Of a stretch of 64,000 nt of DNA, positions 17,297-25,334 are shown piece after piece. Under the pieces are notes generated by a model. It saw only the letters and a program-made list of their open reading frames with translations. It was not told where the DNA came from and made no database searches. The DNA lies in assembly GCF_004322855.1 (NCBI RefSeq), contig NZ_CP036402.1, forward strand, positions 1,178,001 through 1,242,000, written 5' to 3'. Origin of the DNA: Egibacter rhizosphaerae. Lineage in GTDB: Bacteria; Actinomycetota; Nitriliruptoria; Euzebyales; Egibacteraceae. Numbering within the stretch: the first letter of the stretch is position 1; every line of letters starts with the position of its first letter. Position numbers and translations under genes: made by a program.

Positions 17297-17998
17297 ATGT
17301 CGCGCGAGCACGTCGAGTTCTTCTTCGATCCCGTCTGCCCCTTCTGCTGGGTCACCTCCCAGTGGGTGCGCCAGGTCCAGGACCAGCGGGACGTCCGGGT
17401 GACGTGGCGGTTCATCTCGCTCGCGATCCTCAACGAGCAGCCCGGCAGCTACGAGGGCAAGCCCGAGGGATACGAGGCGGCCCACTTCCGCGGCCTCCAG
17501 ATGTTGCGGGTCGCCGCGGCCGTACGGGACGCGTACGGCCCCGAGGTCACCGGCTCGCTCTACAAGGCGTTCGGCGAGGCGGTCTGGCACGCCGACCCGC
17601 CCCAGGAGGCAACCTTCGAGGCCATCCTCGCGCACAGCTCGCAAGCGGGGAACCTCGAGCGCCTGCTCGAGGAGGTCGGTGTCTCGACGGAGTTCGCGGC
17701 CGCCGCCGATGACCCCGCGTGGGATCCGGTCGTGCGGGCGGACAGCGAGGACGCGCTCTCGCGAGCAGGGAACGACGTGGGGACGCCGATCCTCTCGTTC
17801 GATCCCCCCGATGGGCCGGCCTTCTTCGGGCCCGTCATCAGCGAACTGCCACCAGCCGACCGAGGACTGGAGCTGTGGGACGCCGTACGGACCCTGGCGC
17901 ACTGGCCCGGATTCGCGGAGCTCAAGCGCAGCCTCCGCAGCTTCCCCGAGACCCCGCTCACACGGGATCTGGCCGGCACGCGTACCAGAGGACGCTGA
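17297..17998 (+). CDS. DsbA-family oxidoreductase, mycothiol-dependent nitroreductase-like
   Basis: 233 residues from ATG 17297, with GAGGTG upstream. A thioredoxin fold with a helical insertion; the active site CPFCW at residues 14-18 (VCPFCWVT) and the cis-Pro loop DVGTPIL are clear. There is no signal peptide, so it acts in the cytoplasm. The sequence resembles mycobacterial Rv2466c-type proteins (FFFDPVCPFCW, WRFISLAILNE), described as mycothiol-dependent oxidoreductases. If correct, the host makes mycothiol, which supports an actinomycete. Neighbouring genes give no substrate hint. Confidence 0.85.
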   Translation: MSREHVEFFFDPVCPFCWVTSQWVRQVQDQRDVRVTWRFISLAILNEQPGSYEGKPEGYEAAHFRGLQMLRVAAAVRDAYGPEVTGSLYKAFGEAVWHADPPQEATFEAILAHSSQAGNLERLLEEVGVSTEFAAAADDPAWDPVVRADSEDALSRAGNDVGTPILSFDPPDGPAFFGPVISELPPADRGLELWDAVRTLAHWPGFAELKRSLRSFPETPLTRDLAGTRTRGR

Positions 17999-18099
17999 AA
18001 CGGCGTATCGGAGCCTCGAACGCATGTGAGTGGCGTTGGGGTGCCGTCGAGCCACTGACCGTATCCAACGGCTTCCTGCACATGGAAGTGCATCGAATG

Positions 18100-18128
18100 T
18101 TGCACGCAGGAGTGGCGCGCGGTATGCT
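18100..18128 (+). promoter_or_regulatory. Sigma70-type promoter of the DUF222-HNH gene
   Basis: TTGCAC (18100-18105), a 17-base spacer, then TATGCT (18123-18128). The expected transcription start falls at about 18135-18137, which is the ATG of the next gene. The message is therefore probably leaderless; no ribosome binding site exists at proper distance. Confidence 0.7.
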
Positions 18129-18129
18129 T

Positions 18130-18143
18130 CGAACAGATGTTCT
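18130..18143. promoter_or_regulatory. LexA (SOS) box overlapping the start codon
   Basis: CGAACAGATGTTCT matches the Gram-positive LexA box CGAACRNRYGTTYC at 13 of 14 positions, with the GAACA/TGTTC halves perfectly symmetric. It begins one base after the -10 hexamer and includes the ATG at 18137. LexA binding would block initiation. Confidence 0.72.
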
Positions 18144-19849
18144 CGAAGGTGTTGGCCCCGTGGGGCGAGCGTGACGTAGCGAGCGAGGGGGACGCTGGCT
18201 ACGAGGCGGCCGCGGGTCGTGTGCGGGAGTTCGCGGACGCGGCGTCCCGATGGGCCGAGACCCGCGACCGGTCCGACGCCCTGAGCCGTGCCAACCGTGA
18301 CGCAGGCGTCTCCACGGCCGTCGATACGCTCGATGGCGGTCCCGGTGGGCGCGGATCAGGCCTCACCACTGCACTCGCGGAACTCGACGACGCCTGCGCC
18401 ACGCTGCAACGGGCCGACGTCGCCGACGAGGACACCGACACCGTGATGGAGGCCGCGTTGGCGCTCCAGCGGGCGCGGAACCGGCTGGACGCGGTTCAGC
18501 TGGACCTGCTCGCGGCCGTGGACGCACGCGACGGGCAGCAGCGTGACGGGGGTGGCTCCTGCGCCGCCTGGTACGGCGCGCGAACCCGCAGCGACCAAGG
18601 AACGGCGGCGCGAATGGTGCGCGCCGCACGGCGGCTGCGTCGCCTGCCCCTGCTCGCCGATCATTTCGCTGCGGGTGACGTCACGCTGGCCCACGTCACC
18701 GCCGTCACGGAGCGTGCGGTTCCCGGGCGCGAGGACACCGTGGCCGCCTGCGAGCGCCCGCTCACCGAGCTCGCGCTGAACGTCCGCCCGCGAGAGGTGC
18801 GTCGCGCGATGCAACGACTCGCCGACCTCGCCGACCCGGACGGGAGCGACACCTCACCGCTGCCCGATCAGGAGCCCGATCCCCGACGCGAGCTCGACCT
18901 CGCCGAGACCTTCGACGGTCTCGGCGACCTGCGGGCCACCCTGGATCCCGTGACGCGCGAGGGACTCCGCTGCCTGATCGAGGCCTTCGATCGTCCCGAC
19001 TCGGCGGACATCCCGCTCGAGGAGCGCCGCACGCCCTCCCAGCGCCGACACGACGCGTTCGCAGCGCTGATCGACAAGGCGTTGGGACTGCCCGACCTGC
19101 CCACCCGCCAGGGTGCTCGTCCGCAGGTGTTGGTGACGATCGACCTCGCGAGCCTGCTGGGCCTCGACCCGGAGCACCCCATCGCGGGGCTCACGCTCGC
19201 CGATCTCGCCAGTGCGCTCGGCATCGACCTCGACACGCTCGACCTCGACGAGGAGGACGAGGGTGACGAGGACCGCGCGACCCACGGGGACCGCGCGACC
19301 CACGGGGACCGCGCGACCCACGAGGACCCCGCGACCGACGAGTCAGATCAGGACACGTCACCTTCGGGCGCCCGTACCGCCCGACGGCCGCAGCGCCCGG
19401 ACCCTCGAGATCCACTGGGTCGGCCGCTGCTGCCCGATCCGCCGGCCCGGTTCGGGTCGGGTGCACCGGTGTCGGCGACGCTGGTGCGGACACTGTTGCG
19501 ACGTGAGGCCACGGTCCGGGCGATGGTGACGCTGGGCCCCTGGCGGGCGGTCAACGTGGGCGCGCAGCACCGCACCCTGCCCCCGTGGCTGCGCACCGCG
19601 CTCGCCACGATCCACCGGCACTGCCGCGGGCCCGACTGCGATCGACCCGTGCCCTGGACGGACGCGCACCACGTCACGCCGTGGAACCGATCGCGAACCA
19701 CCGACCTCAACGACACACTGCCGCTGTGCCGGACCCATCACCAGCTGATCACCAAGCACGGGTGGGATGCGCGGCTCGACCACGGCACGGGCGACGTCAC
19801 CTGGACCAGCCCCGACGGGAGGCGGATCATCGCGCCGCCACCGATCTGA
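18137..19849 (+). CDS. DUF222 / HNH endonuclease (13E12 family)
   Basis: 570 residues. Residues 60-330 form the helical DUF222 domain (ALQRARNRLDAVQLDLLAAVDARDG, AARMVRAARRLRRLPLLADHFAAGDVTLAHV). Residues 340-460 are a variable acidic linker holding a DRATHG repeat. Residues 500-550 are an HNH nuclease: CRGPDCDRP, DAHHVTPWNR, DLNDTLPLCRTHHQLITKHGW. Such proteins are multi-copy in actinomycete genomes and in Mycobacterium belong to the REP13E12 family, some members of which are under LexA control. The ATG at 18137 lies inside a LexA box and next to a good promoter, so leaderless SOS-induced expression is likely. Function remains open; it may be a selfish nuclease or a repair or defence enzyme. 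Confidence 0.88.
   Translation: MFSKVLAPWGERDVASEGDAGYEAAAGRVREFADAASRWAETRDRSDALSRANRDAGVSTAVDTLDGGPGGRGSGLTTALAELDDACATLQRADVADEDTDTVMEAALALQRARNRLDAVQLDLLAAVDARDGQQRDGGGSCAAWYGARTRSDQGTAARMVRAARRLRRLPLLADHFAAGDVTLAHVTAVTERAVPGREDTVAACERPLTELALNVRPREVRRAMQRLADLADPDGSDTSPLPDQEPDPRRELDLAETFDGLGDLRATLDPVTREGLRCLIEAFDRPDSADIPLEERRTPSQRRHDAFAALIDKALGLPDLPTRQGARPQVLVTIDLASLLGLDPEHPIAGLTLADLASALGIDLDTLDLDEEDEGDEDRATHGDRATHGDRATHEDPATDESDQDTSPSGARTARRPQRPDPRDPLGRPLLPDPPARFGSGAPVSATLVRTLLRREATVRAMVTLGPWRAVNVGAQHRTLPPWLRTALATIHRHCRGPDCDRPVPWTDAHHVTPWNRSRTTDLNDTLPLCRTHHQLITKHGWDARLDHGTGDVTWTSPDGRRIIAPPPI
19271..19342 (+). repeat. 18-bp in-frame tandem repeat in the HNH gene
   Basis: GACCGCGCGACCCACGGG appears three times in succession (the third ends in GAG) with a degenerate fourth copy. 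It encodes DRATHG, DRATHG, DRATHE, DPATDE in the linker between DUF222 and HNH. Confidence 0.9.
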
Positions 19850-19871
19850 CGGTGCGCCATCATGGGCGTCC

Positions 19872-20993
19872 GTGACGCTCTCAATCGGCCCCCTGTCCGT
19901 CGACCCACCGGTCGTGCTCGCCCCCATGGCGGGTGTGACCGACGCGCCGTTCCGCGTGCTCTGCGCAGAGCACGGGGGCGGTCTGTACGTGTCCGAGATG
20001 CTCACCGCGCGCGGCTTGGTCGAGGGCGGCGAGCGGTCGTGGGCGATGGCGCGACACCATCCTGCGGAGGCGCCACGGTCGCTCCAGCTGTACGGCTCGG
20101 ATCCCCCGGTGATGGGCGAGGCGGTCCGTCGTCTCGTCGCGGCGGGTGCGGTCGACCACATCGACCTCAACTTCGGCTGCCCGGTCGCCAAGATCACCCG
20201 AGCAGGCGGCGGCGCCGCGCTCCCGTTCAAGCGCCGACTGCTCACCGCCATGGTGCGCGCGGCCGTCACGAACGCGGGCACCGTGCCGGTGACGGTGAAG
20301 ATGCGGCTCGGGCTCGACGACGATCGTCTGACCTACCTCGAATCGGGGCGCATCGCCGCCGACGAGGGCGTGGCTGCGATCGCGTTGCACGCCCGCACCG
20401 CCGAGCAGGGGTACGCCGGATTCGCGGACTGGTCGACGATCGCTCGGCTGCGCGAAGCGGTTGGCGACCACGTCCCCGTGCTCGGCAACGGCGACATCTG
20501 GGCGGCGCAGGACGCGATCGACTTGGTCGAGGCGACCGGGTGCGACGGCGTGGTCGTGGGCCGCGGCTGTCTCGGGCGTCCCTGGCTGTTCGCCGATCTG
20601 CAACGCGCGTTCGCGGGGCAGCCGCCGCTCGGGCCGCCCGAGCTCGGCACCGTGGCGACCACGATCCGGCGTCACCTCTCGCTCGCCCTGGACTGGTACG
20701 GCGATGAGGCCGGCACTCTCCGGCAGTTCCGCAAGCACCTGCGCTGGCACCTGCAGGGCTACCCCGTCGGTGCCGACGTGCACAAGTCCGCGGGGCAGGT
20801 CGAGACGGCCGCCGACGTGGACGCACTCGTCGAGCGGCTCGACCCCGGCCTCCGGGTGGTCCCCGAGGCGGTGGCCGCGCCGCGAGGCAAGACGGGCAAG
20901 GCCGGCCGGCTCGTGCTCCCCCACGGGTGGTGCGACGATCCCGACGAGGAGCCCGCCGTCCGAGAGCCCGAGCGAGCGGTCAGCGGTGGGTGA
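19872..20993 (+). CDS. dus: tRNA-dihydrouridine synthase
   Basis: 373 residues from GTG 19872 ([24 protein letters not shown]). The FMN-binding TIM barrel shows [12 protein letters not shown], the SEML stretch, QLYGSDP, the catalytic-Cys motif [20 protein letters not shown] (Cys near residue 103), [18 protein letters not shown] and the phosphate-binding GNGDIW plus [13 protein letters not shown]. It reduces uridine in the tRNA D-loop with NADPH. Its stop overlaps the GTG of maf by eight bases, so the two are translationally coupled. Start choice is moderately secure; no strong ribosome site is seen. Confidence 0.92.
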   Translation: MTLSIGPLSVDPPVVLAPMAGVTDAPFRVLCAEHGGGLYVSEMLTARGLVEGGERSWAMARHHPAEAPRSLQLYGSDPPVMGEAVRRLVAAGAVDHIDLNFGCPVAKITRAGGGAALPFKRRLLTAMVRAAVTNAGTVPVTVKMRLGLDDDRLTYLESGRIAADEGVAAIALHARTAEQGYAGFADWSTIARLREAVGDHVPVLGNGDIWAAQDAIDLVEATGCDGVVVGRGCLGRPWLFADLQRAFAGQPPLGPPELGTVATTIRRHLSLALDWYGDEAGTLRQFRKHLRWHLQGYPVGADVHKSAGQVETAADVDALVERLDPGLRVVPEAVAAPRGKTGKAGRLVLPHGWCDDPDEEPAVREPERAVSGG

Positions 20994-21561
20994 GACGCCC
21001 TTCGTCCTCGCGTCCGCCTCGCCGCGCCGGCGGGAGCTGCTCGCACTCGCGGACCTCCCCGTCGAGGTCCGGGCGCCCGAGGTCGACGAGACCCCGGAAC
21101 CGAACGAGACCCCTCACGCGTACGTCGCGCGGCTGGCGCGCACCAAGGCCTCGGCGTGCGTCAGGGGCCCGGGTGAGGTCGTGCTCGCCGCGGACACCGC
21201 GGTGGTACTCGACGGGGCCCCGCTCGGCAAGCCGCGCGATCCCGAGCACGCCGCGGCGCTGCTCGGCGCGCTGTCGGGGCGCCGCCACACCGTCCTCACG
21301 GGGGTGGCGGTCGCCGGCGGGCGACTCCCCGAGGTGCACGCCGAGGTCGTCGCGACCGAGGTCGAGTTCGCCCACCTGACCGCCGAGATGATCGCCTGGT
21401 ACGTGGCGACGGGCGAGCCGTTCGACAAGGCCGGCGGCTACGGGATCCAGGGGCGCGCCGCGCTGTTCGTGCGGCGGATCGAGGGCAGCTGGACGAACGT
21501 CGTCGGCCTGCCGCTCGTGGAGAGCCTCGAGCTGCTGCGCGCGGCGGGGGTCCGGGTGTAG
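20986..21561 (+). CDS. maf: Maf-family nucleotide pyrophosphatase
   Basis: 191 residues from GTG 20986. The family opening [14 protein letters not shown], the substrate loop EVDET, the catalytic Asp region [22 protein letters not shown] and [17 protein letters not shown] are all present. Maf proteins hydrolyse dTTP/UTP or modified nucleoside triphosphates to monophosphates, as house-cleaning enzymes. It overlaps dus by eight bases, and its own TAG shares bases with a GTG at 21561 of the following DNA-repair gene. This gives a compact operon of RNA modification, nucleotide sanitising and alkylation repair. Confidence 0.92.
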   Translation: MGETPFVLASASPRRRELLALADLPVEVRAPEVDETPEPNETPHAYVARLARTKASACVRGPGEVVLAADTAVVLDGAPLGKPRDPEHAAALLGALSGRRHTVLTGVAVAGGRLPEVHAEVVATEVEFAHLTAEMIAWYVATGEPFDKAGGYGIQGRAALFVRRIEGSWTNVVGLPLVESLELLRAAGVRV

Positions 21562-21614
21562 TGCCGGACGCCCTGTCCGATTCCCGCCAGACGGCCACCG
21601 TTCAGGGTGCGAGC

Positions 21615-23177
21615 ATGCGCGTCGTGATCGACGATCCGGAACGCTGCAGACGAGCGCTGGCGAGCCGCGACAGCCGCTTCGACGGCTGGTTCGTCGCCGG
21701 TGTGGTCTCCACCGGCATCTACTGCCGGCCGAGCTGTCCCGCGCTCCCGCCCGCCCGCTCGGCCGTGCGCTTCTGGTCCACGGCGGCCGCTGCGCAGCAG
21801 GCGGGGTTCCGGCCATGCCGTCGCTGCCGCCCCGATGCGACCCCGGGCTCTCCCGAGTGGGACGTGCGGGGTGACCTCGTTGCACGCGCGATGCGGCTGA
21901 TCGCCGACGGGCTCGTGGACCGCGAGGGCGTCAACGGGCTCGCTCGAGCGCTCGGCTACAGCAGCCGGCAGCTGCACCGCCAGCTGACCGCCGAGCTCGG
22001 GGCCGGAGCCGTGGCGCTGGCCCGCGCGCAGCGCGCTCAGACGGCTCGCACGCTCATCGAGTCCAGCGACCTCCCAATGGCCGACGTCGCGTTCGCCGCG
22101 GGCTTCGGGAGCGTCCGGCAGTTCAACGACACGGTCCGTGCCGTCTACGCGACCACGCCCGGCGCGCTGCGAGCGCAGGCACGCGGTCAGCGCAGCGGCG
22201 TCGCGACCTCCGCACGCTCACTGGTGCTCCGCCTGCCCTACCGAACGCCCGGCGATGTCGAGGGGACACTCGCGTTCCTCGCGACTCGGGCGATTCCCGG
22301 ACTCGAGGCCGCGTGCGCGGATGCCTACACGCGCGGAATGCGGCTTGCCCACGGCGCTGCGGTCGTCACCCTCTCGCCCCGCAGTGGCGGCACACCCCAT
22401 GTGCGGGCAACCCTGCGGCTGGACGACCTCCGCGACCTTTCGGCCGCGGTTCAGCGTTGCCGTCGGCTCCTGGACCTCGACGCCGATCCGCGCACGATCG
22501 ACGACCACCTGAGCGCCGACCCTGCCCTCGCCCCACGGGTGGCATCCGCGCCCGGGCGGCGCGTACCGGGGAGCGTCGATCCCTTCGAGACCGCGGTCCG
22601 CACGATCCTCGGACAACAGGTTCGTGTCGAGGCCGCCCGCGAGCACGTCCGCCGGGTGACCGCCGCGCGGGGCAAGCCGCTGACGACGCCCGACGGGCAG
22701 GTGACCCACCTGTTCCCGACCGCCGACGCCCTTGCCGACGCGTCGCTCGATGAGATCGCGATGCCGGGGACCCGAAAGGAAGCCCTGCGCTCGCTGGCCC
22801 GCGCGGTGGCCGAGGGGCGCCTCGATCTGGGGCCGGGAGCCGACCGAGGGCAGACCCGCGAGGATCTCCTGTCGGTCCGTGGACTCGGCGCCTGGTCGGT
22901 CGAGTACATGGCGATGCGGGCGCTCGGCGACCCCGACGCGCTCCCGGCCGGCGACGCGGGGCTGCGCCATGCACTCGGCATCCCCAAGGGCCCCCGAGCC
23001 GAGCAGGAGGTCGCGGATCGCGCGGAGGACTGGAGGCCGTGGCGCGCTTATGCCGCCCAGCACCTCTGGTCCGGCGGCTCGCCGGCCGGCCACGACCACG
23101 ACGACCGTCACGACACCGAACGCGCGGCATCACCCGCAAGGGGAGCCGCGATCCCGAGGGAGAGGGACCAACGATGA
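21615..23177 (+). CDS. Ada-AlkA fusion: methyl-sensing regulator plus 3-methyladenine glycosylase
   Basis: I start at ATG 21615 (MRVVIDDPERCRRALASRDSRFDG), which matches the usual Ada beginning; an upstream GTG at 21561 would add 18 residues. Residues 1-80 are the Ada Zn/methyl-acceptor domain (GIYCRPSCPA, CRRCRPDA). Residues 85-185 are an AraC-type double helix-turn-helix (LARALGYSSRQLHRQL, DVAFAAGFGSVRQFNDTVRAVY). Residues 205-290 are the AlkA N-terminal domain. Residues 310-480 are the HhH-GPD glycosylase (ILGQQVRVEAAREHV, LLSVRGLGAWSVEYMAMRALGDPDALPAGDAGL with the catalytic Asp). It senses methyl phosphotriesters, activates transcription and excises alkylated purines. It overlaps ogt by four bases. 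Confidence 0.93.
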   Translation: MRVVIDDPERCRRALASRDSRFDGWFVAGVVSTGIYCRPSCPALPPARSAVRFWSTAAAAQQAGFRPCRRCRPDATPGSPEWDVRGDLVARAMRLIADGLVDREGVNGLARALGYSSRQLHRQLTAELGAGAVALARAQRAQTARTLIESSDLPMADVAFAAGFGSVRQFNDTVRAVYATTPGALRAQARGQRSGVATSARSLVLRLPYRTPGDVEGTLAFLATRAIPGLEAACADAYTRGMRLAHGAAVVTLSPRSGGTPHVRATLRLDDLRDLSAAVQRCRRLLDLDADPRTIDDHLSADPALAPRVASAPGRRVPGSVDPFETAVRTILGQQVRVEAAREHVRRVTAARGKPLTTPDGQVTHLFPTADALADASLDEIAMPGTRKEALRSLARAVAEGRLDLGPGADRGQTREDLLSVRGLGAWSVEYMAMRALGDPDALPAGDAGLRHALGIPKGPRAEQEVADRAEDWRPWRAYAAQHLWSGGSPAGHDHDDRHDTERAASPARGAAIPRERDQR

Positions 23178-23659
23178 CCGTCACCCGCTACGCCTGGCTC
23201 GACTCCCCCGTGGGGCGCGTGTTGGCGACCGCCCGCGACGACGGCGCCCTGGTCGGACTCGGGCTCCCGGGTCGGGCGAGCGTGGGCGACGGCTGGCGCC
23301 ACGACGAGGAGGCGTTCGCCCGCCTGGCCGGGTGGCTGGCCGCGTACGCGGAGGGGGCGCCCCCCGCCCTTGACCTAGCTCTCGCGCCGGACGGCACCCG
23401 GTTCCAGCGCGAGGTGTGGGCCGCCCTCGAGAAGCTCCCGTTCGGCACGACGACGAGCTACGGCGCGCTGGCGGCCGCGATCGGCCGTCCCCGCGCCGTG
23501 CGTGCCGTCGCCCGCGCCGTGGGGGCGAACCCGCTGCCGATCATCGTGCCGTGCCACCGGGTCGTCGGTGCCGACGGATCACTGACGGGCTACGCCGGGG
23601 GCCTCGACGCGAAGCAGCGCCTGCTCCGTCTGGAGGGCGCCTCCCTGGCGACGATCTGA
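23174..23659 (+). CDS. ogt: Methylated-DNA--protein-cysteine methyltransferase
   Basis: 161 residues. ATG 23174 overlaps the previous TGA (ATGA). The suicidal Cys is in IIVPCHRVVG; upstream are the helix-turn-helix SYGALAAAIGRPRAVRAVARAVGANPLP with the Arg finger, and GYAGGLDAKQRLLRLEG follows. It removes methyl groups from O6-methylguanine directly. With the Ada-AlkA fusion it makes a complete adaptive-response operon: base excision of N-alkylated purines and direct reversal of O-alkylation. Confidence 0.94.
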   Translation: MTVTRYAWLDSPVGRVLATARDDGALVGLGLPGRASVGDGWRHDEEAFARLAGWLAAYAEGAPPALDLALAPDGTRFQREVWAALEKLPFGTTTSYGALAAAIGRPRAVRAVARAVGANPLPIIVPCHRVVGADGSLTGYAGGLDAKQRLLRLEGASLATI

Positions 23660-23677
23660 TCCCGCGTCTGCGGCGGC

Positions 23678-24214
23678 TCAGGGCAGGCGACCGGCATGGG
23701 CGAGGGCCAGCCGCACGATGCGGTCCTGCCCACCGGTCATCTCTTGTTGCACGCCCTCGCTCACGGCTTCGTCCGGCGTCACCCAGGTGAGGTCGAGCGC
23801 TTCCTGCGACGGCTCGCAGTGGCCCTCCACCGGCACGACGTACGCGAGCGAGACGGCGTGTTGCCGCGGGTCGGTGAAGCCACTGCGCTGCGGGTCGGGG
23901 AAGTACTCGACGACGGTGAACGGCGCCGGGCTGGCGGGGAGCTGGGGCTCGGCCTCTGACCCGAGGTCCTTGGCGAGGTGGCGCCAAAGGGACTCGCGGA
24001 TCGTCTCGCCGTACAAGACGCGCCCGGACACAACCGCTCGACTGATCGTGCCGTCGGGTCGGCTAGTCAACAGCAAGCCGACTCGCTCGACCCGGCCGAG
24101 GTGATCGACGCGAACGGGCACCGCGTCGACGTAGACCATCGGCACGCGCTCACGCACGTGGGCGAGTTCGTCGGTGGGCAGCCAGACCGGCACGGTCTCG
24201 GTGGGCGAAGACAA
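23678..24214 (-). CDS. NUDIX-like protein, DUF4916 family
   Basis: 178 residues beginning MSSPTETVPVWLPTDELAHVRERVPMVYVDAVPVRVD, the typical opening of the actinomycete DUF4916 family. A NUDIX-like segment occurs at about residues 64-88 (GRVLYGETIRESLWRHLAKDLG), but it lacks the REUXEE glutamates of true Nudix hydrolases, so pyrophosphohydrolase activity is doubtful. The C-terminal half (QHAVSLAYVVPVEG...DLTWVTPDEA) keeps the Nudix fold pattern. It is convergent with ogt. Function is unknown. Confidence 0.75.
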   Translation of the reverse strand: MSSPTETVPVWLPTDELAHVRERVPMVYVDAVPVRVDHLGRVERVGLLLTSRPDGTISRAVVSGRVLYGETIRESLWRHLAKDLGSEAEPQLPASPAPFTVVEYFPDPQRSGFTDPRQHAVSLAYVVPVEGHCEPSQEALDLTWVTPDEAVSEGVQQEMTGGQDRIVRLALAHAGRLP

Positions 24215-24296
24215 CGCTCTCGCTCCTCACTGGGGTCGGCGGTGGGACCGCCTCGCAGTCTCGCCCGCTCGTCCCCGATGAGCACACCGGCGGGCG

Positions 24297-25157
24297 TCAC
24301 CCGCGTGTGACGAGTCGGGCCAGGGACTCGGACAGCGGGGTCGGTGCTCGGCCGAGGAGCCATTCCAGGACACGGGTGTTGCCCGGCAGGCCGTGGCGCT
24401 CGTAGTAGGCGAACATCGCCCGCAGGGTGCCGACCCGCTCGGCGTCGAGACCGCCGGCCCGCGTGCGCTCTTCCCACGAGGCGGGATCCATGCGCTCGGC
24501 GGTGACCGGGCGGTCCAGCACCTCGGCCGCGGCCGCCGCCACCTCGTGCTGGGAGGGGCCGGGCGCACCGCACAGCTGGTAGGTGGCTGCCTCGTGGCCC
24601 GGCTTGGTCAACACCGCTGCGGCGACCTCGGCCACGTCGCCGAGGTCGACGAGCGCGACCCGAGCGGACGGGTCGTACGGCAGCCGCAGACGTCCCGTCG
24701 AGACGATCTCGTCCCAGTACGACGAGAGGTTCTGCATGTACGCGGCAGGTTGCAGGACCGTCCCCGCGAGGCCGTGCTCGAGCAGCCGCTCCTCGACACG
24801 GAGCTTGCGCCAGTGGTGCGGCATCGCCTCGGTCTGTGGGTGCAGCACCGAGTGGTAGACCACTCGGTCGACCCCGCCCTGTTCAGACGCGGCGAGGACG
24901 GATTCCCCGATCTCGCGCTCCTGCGGATGGAGGTTCGGGCCGATGTGGTAGACGGCATCCGCACCGGTCACGGCACGCTCGAGCGCCCCGGGATCCCGGA
25001 GATCCGCGACCACCGCGCCGAGCCCACCCGCCGCGCGCACGGACGCGCGTTGCTCGTCCCGCCGCACCACACCCCACGCCTCGGCACCGCGCTCGGCGAG
25101 GGCGGTGAGCACAGCCTGTCCCGTCTTGCCGGCCGCGCCAGTGACGACGATCACCAT
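24297..25157 (-). CDS. NmrA-like NAD(P)-binding short-chain reductase
   Basis: 286 residues from ATG 25157, with AAGGAG six bases upstream. An atypical short-chain dehydrogenase of the NmrA type: Rossmann start MVIVVTGAAGKTGQAV, VVADLRDPGALERAVTGADAVYHIGP, the HSVLHPQ region and LQPAAYMQNLSSYWDEI. In place of a YxxxK catalytic pair it has HHWRKLRVEERL, common in NmrA and quinone-reductase-like members. It could be a redox sensor or an NAD(P)H-dependent quinone or isoflavone-type reductase. The stop at 24297 is followed by the DUF4916 gene in the same direction. Confidence 0.82.
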   Translation of the reverse strand: MVIVVTGAAGKTGQAVLTALAERGAEAWGVVRRDEQRASVRAAGGLGAVVADLRDPGALERAVTGADAVYHIGPNLHPQEREIGESVLAASEQGGVDRVVYHSVLHPQTEAMPHHWRKLRVEERLLEHGLAGTVLQPAAYMQNLSSYWDEIVSTGRLRLPYDPSARVALVDLGDVAEVAAAVLTKPGHEAATYQLCGAPGPSQHEVAAAAAEVLDRPVTAERMDPASWEERTRAGGLDAERVGTLRAMFAYYERHGLPGNTRVLEWLLGRAPTPLSESLARLVTRG

Positions 25158-25334
25158 GGAGCTCCTTGTCCGCGAGCATCCGGGAAGCACACGATACGCA
25201 GCCCGCGCTGCCCGCCGGCGGCGCCGATCGAGCCGTGCCTGCGACCGGGGCCACACCGGTGCCCAGGATCGCCACCCGACCCGTCGGCGCACGGAACGGG
25301 TAGCGTCCGGAGAACACCGACGAGGAGGGGCTGC

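Noticed and set aside
23678-24214. Active Nudix hydrolase
   Set aside because: The REUXEE glutamates are missing, so only the fold is claimed.
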